From Phytopythium helicoides (Eukaryota > Oomycota > Peronosporomycetes > Pythiales > Pythiaceae), in contig JANFNE010000018.1 of assembly GCA_024867545.1 (NCBI GenBank), positions 248,001 through 312,000 of the forward strand: a DNA stretch of 64,000 bases, given 5' to 3'. Under the pieces are notes generated by a model, which was given only the letters and a program-made list of their open reading frames with translations, ran no database searches and had not been told where the DNA came from. Positions within the stretch are counted from its first letter, which is position 1. Each line of letters begins with the position of its first letter. This document shows, one piece after another, positions 10,053 through 18,418 of the stretch. The translations under genes and the position numbers were made by a program.

Positions 10053-10522
10053 CTACGCCTCTGGGACGCCTTCCAGCAGCTCCGGAAACTCCTGCAACAG
10101 TTCATCCTACAGTCAGCTAGCCAGCACCACGAACTCCCGAAGCATTAGCGACCCACCTCGGCGAAAGCCGCGAAGCCACCGGCCAGCACACGCACGCGCG
10201 GCTTGGGGCCATTCGTGGCGTCCAGACGCTCTTGGAAGCGCAGCGCGCACGTGGGACCGCGCGTGTTGCTGCGGCCGCAGTGGAAGACGATCTCGTCGAA
10301 CTCGGGCGAGAAGTTGGCCACGAGCGCGTCCACGTCCGCGTCCGCCGCAAAGTTCTCCTGCGGCAGGTGCACGGCGCCAACCAGGTGGCCCTTGAGCTCA
10401 AAGTCCTCGTCGCGCACGTCCACCACGAGCGGCGGGCGGCTGCCACCCGCGCGAATGAGCGCCGCCAGCTCGGCGGGCGCCACGCGCTCCACAGCCAGCA
10501 GCTCCTCCTTGGTCGGCGCCAT
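10053..10522 (-). CDS. Rhodanese-domain protein, Cdc25/Acr2-like (HCX5R)
   Basis: Small single-domain rhodanese of 134 aa, the size of Arath;CDC25, yeast Ych1 and Acr2-type proteins. Exon 1 is 10157-10522 and exon 2 is 10053-10091, joined in phase 0 over a 65 bp intron (GTGGGT...TTGCAG). Without splicing the frame would stop after three more codons; with it the C-terminus becomes FAEEFPELLEGVPEA. Features are the CH2A-like VVDVRDEDFELKGHL and the active loop HCGRSNTRGP, which fits HCX5R with the Ser and RGP typical of arsenate-reductase and Cdc25-like rhodaneses. It acts as a phosphatase or arsenate reductase by family; which of the two cannot be told. It sits alone in the loop between two inverted MATE genes. 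Confidence 0.85.
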
Positions 10523-10899
10523 CTCGTTCTCGTGTTTTGGACAGTTGTACTTTGAGTGCGGATTGGGCTGCTATTTCAAATAACTTACTTGACGCAAGGT
10601 GGGTGACGAGACGCGAATTCAAGCTCTGGTTGGCCTGAGCGTTCCTCAATCGGAGTTGCAAACTCGTTGCACCACACAGCAAACTCAGACATTGATGCAC
10701 GGCTCATTCGGCATGACGATAACCTGTGAAGGCGCGAGTCGATTGAGATTATCTGAGCATGCGACTTGGGATAAAACTCGATCGCGAGCATGTTCGGTAC
10801 AAATGCCATCGGAAATGAACACCGACAGCGAGCGCACCAAAAGAGTGGAGACGTACCGACGTTTGCGCTCATGCATGAATGAACGTATTCCTCAAAATA
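10523..10899. other. Unique upstream region of the rhodanese gene
   Basis: Single-copy sequence up to the point where repeat copy C begins. It presumably holds the rhodanese promoter. No other gene is seen. Confidence 0.4.
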
Positions 10900-11827
10900 C
10901 ATGGTAGCAGACTCCCTCTTTGAAACCATCTCGAAGGCTTTTCATGCGACCTGCTTCGTATGCAAAACGACGATGCAGATGAACGAATGAGGACGACGAA
11001 GATAAGGCAAGAAGAGATACTGTCGGACGAGTAGATATAAGCTGAAGGTGATGCAAGACGAAAGAAAGTGACTAGTCGTATGAGCCATACCGGTAGTGGT
11101 CAAAACAAAACGCAAACGAGAATGAGAAATGGAGAGAGGATGAGAAAACAAAGAAAGAAACAAACAAACAAAACAAATTGAAAGCAAGATAGCGGCTCAT
11201 ATCGCTCCGTCCACTCACACTGCCTTGGAATCGGAACAGCGGACGTTCATCAATGAGGGGGACAAGGCATCCGAAGAGAGAGCCCCGTGCCAATCAAACC
11301 CATCGACTTCCCGAATCAATGGACAAAGCCGAGCAAAGTCATCACCGCTATTGAGATTGTCTACATTGGAAAACCAAGTAGAAATGACGATACTATAGAA
11401 ATGATCCTGTGTAAGTACGGTCTTGCTCTCCGAACGCTCAAAACACATGATGCCTATATACCCACACGCGCTCGCACGCCTGCTTTTGCAAAACGCCGCA
11501 CACATGTCCGACATGGAGCGGCCATCGTCTCGGTCATTTGCCTCTTGCGCACTCTGCGAACCACCACGTGTGGCACACTTGCGCCAGGACAAGGACGGCA
11601 AGCCTCCGTTCTGCCGAGCTTCGCCGCCGCATTGGCCACAACACAACCAGAGCGAAAGCAGAGCGAAACTATGATACCAACCTCAACGAAACGAAACGAC
11701 GAAACCAATCTCGAATCAACAAAACCATGATACCAACCTCAACTCAACGAAACCACCATACCAATCTCAACTCAACTCAGCTCCAAGTCAACAAGAAGGT
11801 GAACCTGTATCCATTCCACTTTTATCA
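10900..11827 (-). repeat. Dispersed repeat, copy C (inverted, shortened)
   Basis: Reverse complement of the first 928 bp of copy B; the last 90 bp of the element are missing. Like copies A and B it lies just downstream (about 50 bp) of a MATE stop codon, here that of MATE-4. Confidence 0.87.
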
Positions 11828-11876
11828 CATGAGAACTGTGTCCGCCATCACAATGCTCAGCAAAACTCATTGAAAC

Positions 11877-13617
11877 TCAGTGGTGATGCACCCTCGTGTC
11901 GTGCTTCGCCGAGTGCGCAGTCGCGTTCCAATCGAGGCGAGCCCACCACCACAAGCTTACAAAAGCAAACAGTGCCAGTCCCAGCGTGTGGCCATACCAG
12001 AGTCCAGGGATCTCCGCACCGCCCTTGATCGCGAACAGTAGACCAAACGGCACCCCCAACACAAATAAGCACACGAAATTGAGCACACCGCACGCGAGCT
12101 GACGTCCGCATGCTCGATAGAGTGCCTGCAAGCCGAGCTGTAGACCGAGCACGGGGATGATGAAGATGGACTTGCGGATCACGTTCGTCGCCTCTTGGAC
12201 TGCTGTTGGGTTGGACGTGAACGCTCGCGCGAATTCTGGTGCGATAATCAGGTTGATGGCTAGAATGAAGCTCGCAACCACGACGGAGCCTCCCACGGCC
12301 ACTCGAGCGACAAGCTTGGCTCGGCGAGCACGTCCTGACCCGAGTGCATTACCAACGCGGATGGCGCCCGCCACACACAAACCCAGAAGTGGCATGAACG
12401 AAATAGAAAGCAATGACGCGAAGATGCTGTTGGCAGCCATTTTGATGTCGGCGTTCGGCAACAATCCCGCGAGAAGCGAAATCGATACAAATCCCAGCAT
12501 CTGAAAAGAGACCATGATGAATCCTGCACTTCCGAGTCGAAGAAGCTTGGGGACACGCTGAGAGGCTTCACTCAAGTCCCATCCGGGCCACCAGTCACGA
12601 TAGAGCTCATTTCTCTTGACGAATGGTAGAAGTACAAGTACCTTGACGCTCCAGAAGATCGGATTCGACATCGCCAAAGCGATATACCCGACAGAAGTGT
12701 GGAAAAGCAAGACGTACACAGTCGAACAGCTAACCATCCAACCAAGCAGCGACGACAGTGTGAACGGTATCGTCACGTTCTGCGCCTGGAGGGCGCTCTT
12801 CAAAACAGTGAAAAAGAACTCGAGCGGCACCGACAAGATCAGAATCACCATGAACTCGCCCGCAATCTCTGCGATCTCCGAATCTTGACCCAGCAGCGTC
12901 AGGATAGAAGACCCATTCAGTAGTACCACAACGGCAACCGGAATTGCAGCAGCGTAAATGATGATCGCAGCTTGACATGTGAGCCACAGCTCGCGGAAGT
13001 TCCCTGCGCCGTACGCGTGCGAGCAGTAGGTGTCAACTGCGGCACCGAGTCCGTTGGCAATGCCGTCTAGGAGCAGTACTTGGAAGAGCGACACGAGGCT
13101 GTAGACAGCCATGAGGACTGTGCCGCGCTCCTCGCTGAAATGTCCGCCGAGACTTGAGAGCGTCATGTCCGGGAAGATGTCCAATAGTCCACTTAGCATC
13201 TATCCGTGAGCATTCGTTAGTTTGCTGATGAGCTCGAATCCATCAATCTTCAGTTCCCATTCGAGTGCTCACCAATGGATACGACATCTTGAGCAGCGTC
13301 AGCGCCTCTTCCTTGACGATCTCGCTCGTCGTGAGCACTGCGTCCGCGTGCTTGGCTTCCTCCTCCTCCGCATCCAGAATCGCGTCCACGATGCGGTTCG
13401 CACCGGTCGCAGCTGCATACTGCACAGGGGCGACGGCCTTGGATGCGCTCGTCAGCGGCGTGTGCTCGTCCGCCTTGAGCGCGTCGCTGCTGCTCGTCGT
13501 GGTGCTGGGCGACGCCAGCGAGGCATCAGCCAGGCGGAGAACCTCCTCCATGTGTCGCTCGCGAGGCTCGTCGAGCTTGTGCATCAGCTCGTCGAAAACG
13601 GTGCGAGGCAGCTCCAT
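11877..13617 (-). CDS. MATE-4, MATE family efflux transporter (inverted copy of MATE-3)
   Basis: Exon 1 is 13273-13617 and exon 2 is 11877-13199, joined in phase 0 over a 73 bp intron (GTGAGC...GATAG), giving 555 aa. The layout matches MATE-3: acidic N-tail with EHTPLT, AVDTYCSHAYGAG, TM7 Gln348 (FQMLGF), and a loop ending in YRACGRQ. Differences from MATE-3 are clustered: in the first 12 codons of exon 2, in the GWMVSCSTVYV loop, in FVKRNELY, and around SISFMPLL. The intron shows no similarity to that of MATE-3 although the exons on both sides are nearly identical. Function is family-based: export of organic cations or toxins. Confidence 0.92.
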
Positions 13618-13748
13618 TGGAAGTTGCGGGGCGTGCGGAGGGTCGGGAACTGCGCGCGGGGGCTCAGGCGAGCGCCAGCGACGGCGAGGGACGAGCGTAA
13701 GCGGGGCTGGCGCGCATGCTAGCCGATCAACCACGCACCAGCGATGAC

Positions 13749-14141
13749 CGATGGAGACCGACATTCTGCGGAGGTCAAGGCATACAAACATGGAGATCAA
13801 AGAGAAGAGTGGCGGTCATTACGAGTGCAGCGGTCAGACGACCCGTCATCTGCGGGCGCTTCAACGTGCTACTGCTCCCTGACGTGGCTATGCCATCTCC
13901 GTCGACGCGCACGTGGTCACGTGGTTGCTGATGTTACTAGCGGTTGTCGGGCTCCGAGTCTTCTTCATGCAGCAGCTTGCAGCTCGTCGAGCTGGAAGCT
14001 GTCGAATATGATTGAGCAGCGCTCTTTCGCTTCGAAACCGCAGCGCTGATGGTTGATAAAACATCTCGGTAGATCGTCGTAGAACGAGGCGAGATGCCTT
14101 GGTCATGCAGTTCATATGAATAGATGGTGCGAGAGTCGAGC
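13749..14141. other. Intergenic region between MATE-4 and the TLDc gene
   Basis: This stretch holds the 5' flank of MATE-4 and the 3' flank of the PDZ-TLDc gene, both on the minus strand. Apart from the doubled CACGTG motif nothing stands out. Confidence 0.4.
13910..13923. promoter_or_regulatory. Tandem CACGTG (E-box/G-box) pair
   Basis: CACGTGGTCACGTG contains two perfect E-box palindromes separated by 2 bp, about 295 bp upstream of the MATE-4 start. The right half extends to GTCACGTG, close to the core bound by TFEB-type bHLH factors in animals. A regulatory role is inferred only from motif and position. Confidence 0.3.
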
Positions 14142-16016
14142 TCAGATCTTGAAACCCGAAAAGCACCAGACCTCGACGTTCTCACACTGGAAACTCTCGC
14201 GCTCCGCCAAAGAAGGAGAGTCGAAGGTGTCGCACGGCTGTGTAAAACCCCGCATCTCGTCGAGCTGCAGGCACAGCGCGATGCCCTTCTTGCCACCGCC
14301 GACAAAAACCGCGTCCTGTCGAGCGTACATGAAGGAGTTCTCTCTTCCCGACCACGAATGCACACTCATCTGTGGACGAAGCGAGAAGACGAACGATCGC
14401 CCATTGCCGAAAATCTCCCTCGACGACTTCCACGAGGCGGAGCAAAACGCGCCAAAGATGTTGTCCCGCGTGTCCTTGACCACCAGAACGGAGGGACCCT
14501 TGCCGTCCAGACGCGAAAAGAAGCTTAGCGTGTTCCACCCGTGTCGTCGTGTGTCATAGACAAGCTCCATCTCGTTGCACGTCAAGTACATCGGAAGATG
14601 GGTCCACAGGAACTGAACATGCCTCTCGGTGAGGATGCTGGAACACTGCTCGGCAGGAGTGTCCGATCCATGGCTCGCCCACAACTTGAACCGTCCTTGC
14701 TTGTTCATCTGATCAGCGAATGCCTTGAGTTCTTCGATATGGCCTCGCTCTGATGGACTTGCCACCGTAGTCAGTGCCATCGTGTTGGAGCGGTGGAGCG
14801 CACTTGCTTCTGGAGGACCCAGCCGGGTATCGGATGCATTCTTTAGCACTTGTTGCTGCTCCAACGGTGCCGAATCATGGTGAACAGTGACCTTTTTGTA
14901 CTCTGCAGAGTTTGGGAACATCGCGTGTGCTGTTGACTGTGAAGAAATCTCATGTCGATCGGGTCTCAGCAGCATGTTCAGGTATTTGCGGTAGACCACT
15001 GGGCGACGGAAGCCGAGCGTCACCGGTGGATCCAGCTCAACGATGTAGTCGATCAGGTCGTCCGACGCAATCTTGGCGATCACACGGTCACCGTTCACCG
15101 AAATGATGACATCGCCGACCTGGATCAACGGCGCGAGAGATTTGGGATCATACACTTCGACTGAGCCGTAGAGCCGCGTTGACGGGGCGAGCACGAGATG
15201 GATGGGCTTGAGTGTGAACGTGTGCTCGAACTCGCCCATCGGGGTCAGCGCGACCCGCTCTTCTTCGAATTTGACAGAGAACTTTTTCAAGGCCCCCGCG
15301 ATGCCGGCAGCGTCGGCATTCGGGTCGTTTGTTGGTGCGGACCGTAGCGGGTCGCTCTCGTGCATGAGCTCGTGGACAAACTCGCGCACATTTTGGCTCC
15401 TGGCCGCGTTGGCGTTCACCTCGAGGTCGTGCTTGAGCGTCCTCTCCCACTGCTTGGAGGACGCGCGCGCCGTGAACTTTTTGTCGCCGCTGAGCTGCCC
15501 GCCGTACTCAAAGGAAGCCGGGTACATGGCCGTGGAGAGCGCGCGCGAGTCGAAGGAGCCGTAGACCGCGGGTTTGCGCAGCGTCATGACGATGGGGAAG
15601 GCGCTGTGGCGCAGGCAGGCGAGGAAGGCGTCCCTGGGCAGCCTGGCCTTGCGCCTGCTGAAGTTGAGCGCGATGACGACGTCTCCGCGCTCGATCTGCT
15701 CGCGGCCGTCCTCCTCGTCCTGCGCCTTGGGGCCTCGCTCTCGGCCGTTGCGCCGGCCGCCGTGCTCCTGGATCGAGCTCACCTCCCACGTGCCATAGAG
15801 CTGCGAGCTCGGCACGAGCCCCACGCCGAGCGGCCGCCGCCGGAACCACACGTTGTACTCTCCGTCGAAGCCGCTGGCCACGTACGGCGGCTCCTCGCCG
15901 CTCGGCTCCACGTCGTCGGCGCCCTCGGACCTCGGCACGTGCGTCGGCGGCGCGGCGGCCGCCTCGGCCCCGCCGAGCTCCAGGAAGCTCTGCAGCAGTC
16001 CGCGCACGACGCTCAT
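14142..16016 (-). CDS. PDZ-PDZ-TLDc domain protein
   Basis: Intronless gene of 624 aa. The ATG at 16016 is preferred; the frame stays open upstream but only a GTG is found there. Two PDZ-like domains are visible: about residues 52-150 (YNVWFRRRPLGVGLVPS ... ERGDVVIALN) and 262-340 (FTLKPIHLVLAPS ... QVGDVIISVNGDRV). The first has an acidic low-complexity insert. The C-terminal third (about 460-622) is a TLDc domain: SILTERHVQFLWTHLP, KDTRDNIFGAFCS, and the closing CDTFDSPSL...VEVWCFS. TLDc proteins such as OXR1, NCOA7 and mEAK7 bind the V-ATPase and act in oxidative-stress or lysosome biology. Here the PDZ pair suggests membrane or scaffold attachment (inference). Its neighbour on the same strand is MATE-4. 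Confidence 0.88.
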   Translation of the reverse strand: MSVVRGLLQSFLELGGAEAAAAPPTHVPRSEGADDVEPSGEEPPYVASGFDGEYNVWFRRRPLGVGLVPSSQLYGTWEVSSIQEHGGRRNGRERGPKAQDEEDGREQIERGDVVIALNFSRRKARLPRDAFLACLRHSAFPIVMTLRKPAVYGSFDSRALSTAMYPASFEYGGQLSGDKKFTARASSKQWERTLKHDLEVNANAARSQNVREFVHELMHESDPLRSAPTNDPNADAAGIAGALKKFSVKFEEERVALTPMGEFEHTFTLKPIHLVLAPSTRLYGSVEVYDPKSLAPLIQVGDVIISVNGDRVIAKIASDDLIDYIVELDPPVTLGFRRPVVYRKYLNMLLRPDRHEISSQSTAHAMFPNSAEYKKVTVHHDSAPLEQQQVLKNASDTRLGPPEASALHRSNTMALTTVASPSERGHIEELKAFADQMNKQGRFKLWASHGSDTPAEQCSSILTERHVQFLWTHLPMYLTCNEMELVYDTRRHGWNTLSFFSRLDGKGPSVLVVKDTRDNIFGAFCSASWKSSREIFGNGRSFVFSLRPQMSVHSWSGRENSFMYARQDAVFVGGGKKGIALCLQLDEMRGFTQPCDTFDSPSLAERESFQCENVEVWCFSGFKI

Positions 16017-16564
16017 GGGGTCCAACTCGTGGCTCGGGGGTGCTCTCGCTTGCGGTTCAAGGCGAAAAGTGTAGTGGAACGTCGCGGGGAGGTGCACGCG
16101 CCAGCTTCAAGCTGCGTCTGTGCGGCCGAACAACACGGGGAGACTGACCGTTGACACCGTCGACGAGACACGAACGCTTCTTTACGGTATGCGATACAAA
16201 TGTGACTGGGGACTTCAAGGACGTCAGTGGATCAGGCACGAGGGGCGGTAAAGCAGGTGGCTCGCGTCTGCGAGCAGCGACGTAACGGCGACCGCAAGTG
16301 GGTCATCTGTGCTAATGAAACTGCGCCTCCTACGCTGCGGTCTTTCTGGCGGAGTGCACGCTACAGCAGACGCCTTCGCGCGAGAGGTTGCTGAGCAAGC
16401 TTAGGAGAAAGTAATGAGGCTGCTCGAAACTAATATAGTCAAGAGGCGGCAGAATAATACTATATCCGGCCTCTTTCGGGTGAACACCCAGTCTTGCCTC
16501 GGGGTCGGTGCTTGAACGAATAGCTCTCGTGGGGCGGCAGTTCAAAACAGATCGCGCTCACGTT
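16017..16564. other. Divergent intergenic region
   Basis: This stretch lies between the minus-strand TLDc gene and the plus-strand zinc-finger gene, so it probably contains both promoters. An upstream exon of the zinc-finger gene may lie here. No domain or repeat is recognised. Confidence 0.4.
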
Positions 16565-16873
16565 ATGTGTCCAAATGGAACTTGCAAAAAGAGAAACGGA
16601 TATGGCGATCTCGCGGGGCACGTGACGACATTCCACAAAGACTACGAGCAGCTCATGGACTCTGAAGGATTATCTGTCTTTGATGTATGGTATTGTAATG
16701 AACCGCACGACCAGCGGAAGCAGTTGGGCCTCGACGGTGACGAACCCGAGGTGATTGTCATCAGCAGTGATGAGGAGGACCAGGAAGGGTCGCTGGAGCC
16801 AAAGCGAGCCCGAGCAGCTGCTCCAGACGAGACGCGTTGTCGACAGAGTGGAAGTCTTGCGTGTCAGGTCTAG
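16565..16873 (+). CDS. Small zinc-finger protein with SUMO-interacting motif
   Basis: A frame of 103 codons from the first ATG; it is open upstream to 16508, and TTCAAAACAG at about 16541-16550 could be a splice acceptor, so the 5' end is uncertain. The N-terminus has a C-X4-C-X11-H-X4-H pattern (CPNGTC ... HVTTFH), a C2H2-like zinc finger. Around residues 60-70 comes EVIVISSDEEDQE, a hydrophobic core followed by Ser and acidic residues that fits a SUMO-interacting motif, then a basic KRAR that could be a nuclear signal. A nuclear role in SUMO-dependent regulation is inference. It may also be a remnant of a larger gene. Confidence 0.5.
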   Translation: MCPNGTCKKRNGYGDLAGHVTTFHKDYEQLMDSEGLSVFDVWYCNEPHDQRKQLGLDGDEPEVIVISSDEEDQEGSLEPKRARAAAPDETRCRQSGSLACQV

Positions 16874-17614
16874 GACGAGGGAGTATGTGAGGATCCGCGA
16901 CGCCGTGTCATGCCGAGGGTACTGGCGGCGTGTGGCTTGTAGCGCGCACTGAGAGTTTTGCGGGCTAGCGAGCGCATCGAGTTGTGCTGGCCAACGAGGA
17001 CTACGAGAGCAATCAGTGAACGGTTGCTGAGACGGAGGGCGAGGTAGCTTAGCGTAGCCTGGCGGACGTGAAGCGTGGTGTGCTCAGAAGCGTGTGGGTA
17101 CGAGAGGACGGGCGAACGAGGGCGAGTCGTCGCACGGAATTGCCGTGGACGCTGCCCATAGCTCGGAGACTTGTAGAGGCGTGGTACACGGTTCACGGCG
17201 CTAGCGGACGAAGGGAGGCGTTGGGTGGGCCGAGGACAAAGTAGCAGCAGCAGGCAGTGAGAGTGAGAGATAGCAATACAAATAGGCGACAGCCGGCGAT
17301 TGTGCGTGAGCACCGGAACCGCCAGCACCGTGTATAGCGTCGGGCAGCCACCAGCAGTCAGCAGCAGTCAACAGCGAGACGCAGTAGCCAGCAGCAGTCG
17401 CAGCAGCCGAGTGTGCTAGACGACTCGGGACAAGCGACCCCGACTCGTCCAAACCAATGACCAGCAAGATTCACCACAGTATAGTAGAGCTTCGCCTCAG
17501 TTTCACCATAACAAGATCTACGCACTACGTTACCAAACGAGGGGTGTGATATCACCGAGTGCAGGAAGCAACACTCGGCGAATCTTTAAGCAAGCAGTTT
17601 CCCGCTGAAGCCCG
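16874..17614. other. Non-coding stretch with CAG-rich patches
   Basis: Frames on the minus strand are open but low in complexity (Ser, Leu, Ala, Arg rich). CAG repeats occur at about 17245 and 17351-17410. No gene is supported. Confidence 0.4.
17351..17410 (+). repeat. CAG-rich low-complexity patch
   Basis: Repeated CAGCAG and CAGTCAGCAG units, interrupted, about 60 bp. Probably simple-sequence slippage. Confidence 0.6.
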
Positions 17615-18418
17615 TTGGATAGATTCCCACCAAATCTTGCGTATGCGACCGATTCCCTCGCGAGAGGCCACTCACACCACGGCTTCAAGGTGGTGTCGGT
17701 TCTCCCAAACGGTTTGTCTAAAAATTGTACCCAACATTATCCTGGCAACGAGGCTGACATTGAAATTTTTCGTCAGAATCACGCCTTTCATGTTGCTCAA
17801 CTTCACAAAACGGAGGTGGAAGCTGCGATTCCAGATGACGGTCGTCTTCATGATGTGTACCCGAAATACTGGGCTGGTCTTGCTGACAAAGGTTACCAAG
17901 GCCTATCTCCTGATTTCCGTGCAATTACTCCTCATAAAAAGCGTCCGATCGAGCAACTGGCCCTCGACCAAATGCGTGCCAAAGATCAATTAGCGCTTGA
18001 ACGTATCATGCTGGAGAACTTCTTCGGCAGGCTGTGCTCTTTGTGGGCTATCTGTTCTGACAAGTATCGTTGGGAAGGGCGAAACTAGGACACGTTCTTT
18101 CGCGCCTGTGTTGCACTGATCAATTTTTATGTGCTCTCACACCCTCTCCGCGCCGAGGACAGTACCAAGTATCAAAACTACTTGAAGCGGTTGCACGTCA
18201 TCGACACTGAGCGTCGCGACAATCGCATTGCTGTCCAACAGCGCTACCGCGAGAACCGCTGCGCTCGCCTTCGCTCACTCTTCGCGTCGCGTCTTGAACG
18301 CTCGAACGGCACGGTTTCTCGCCTATTACGGTTGTCCGTGTCTCCACCGCTTGACAGCGGCGGCAGCGACATGAGCGAGGACTCTCTCCTCGCTCAGGAA
18401 AGCATTACGTTTGGCTAG
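17615..18418 (+). pseudogene. Decayed DDE_Tnp_4-type (PIF/Harbinger-like) transposase
   Basis: One reading frame, broken by a TAG at 18086-18088, encodes the C-terminal half of a DDE transposase of the type common in oomycete genomes. Recognisable blocks are VSVLPNGLSKNCTQHYPG, then NEADIEIFRQN (probably the second acidic residue), LADKGYQGL, and RIMLENFFGRL with the catalytic Glu. After the stop come DTFFRACVALINF, SHPLRAED and a basic tail. The N-terminal part with the first catalytic Asp is missing or scrambled, and the frame has no proper ATG start. It cannot make an active enzyme. No terminal inverted repeats were found around it. Confidence 0.8.

Larger units (their letters stand above)
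10900..13748 (-). repeat. Right arm of large inverted repeat
   Basis: Mirror of 6928-9751 across a 1,148 bp unique loop. It contains MATE-4 and repeat copy C. The 5' leader of MATE-4 is more GC-rich than that of MATE-3; homology there survives in the 37 bp next to the ATG and again at the outer edge. Confidence 0.88.
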
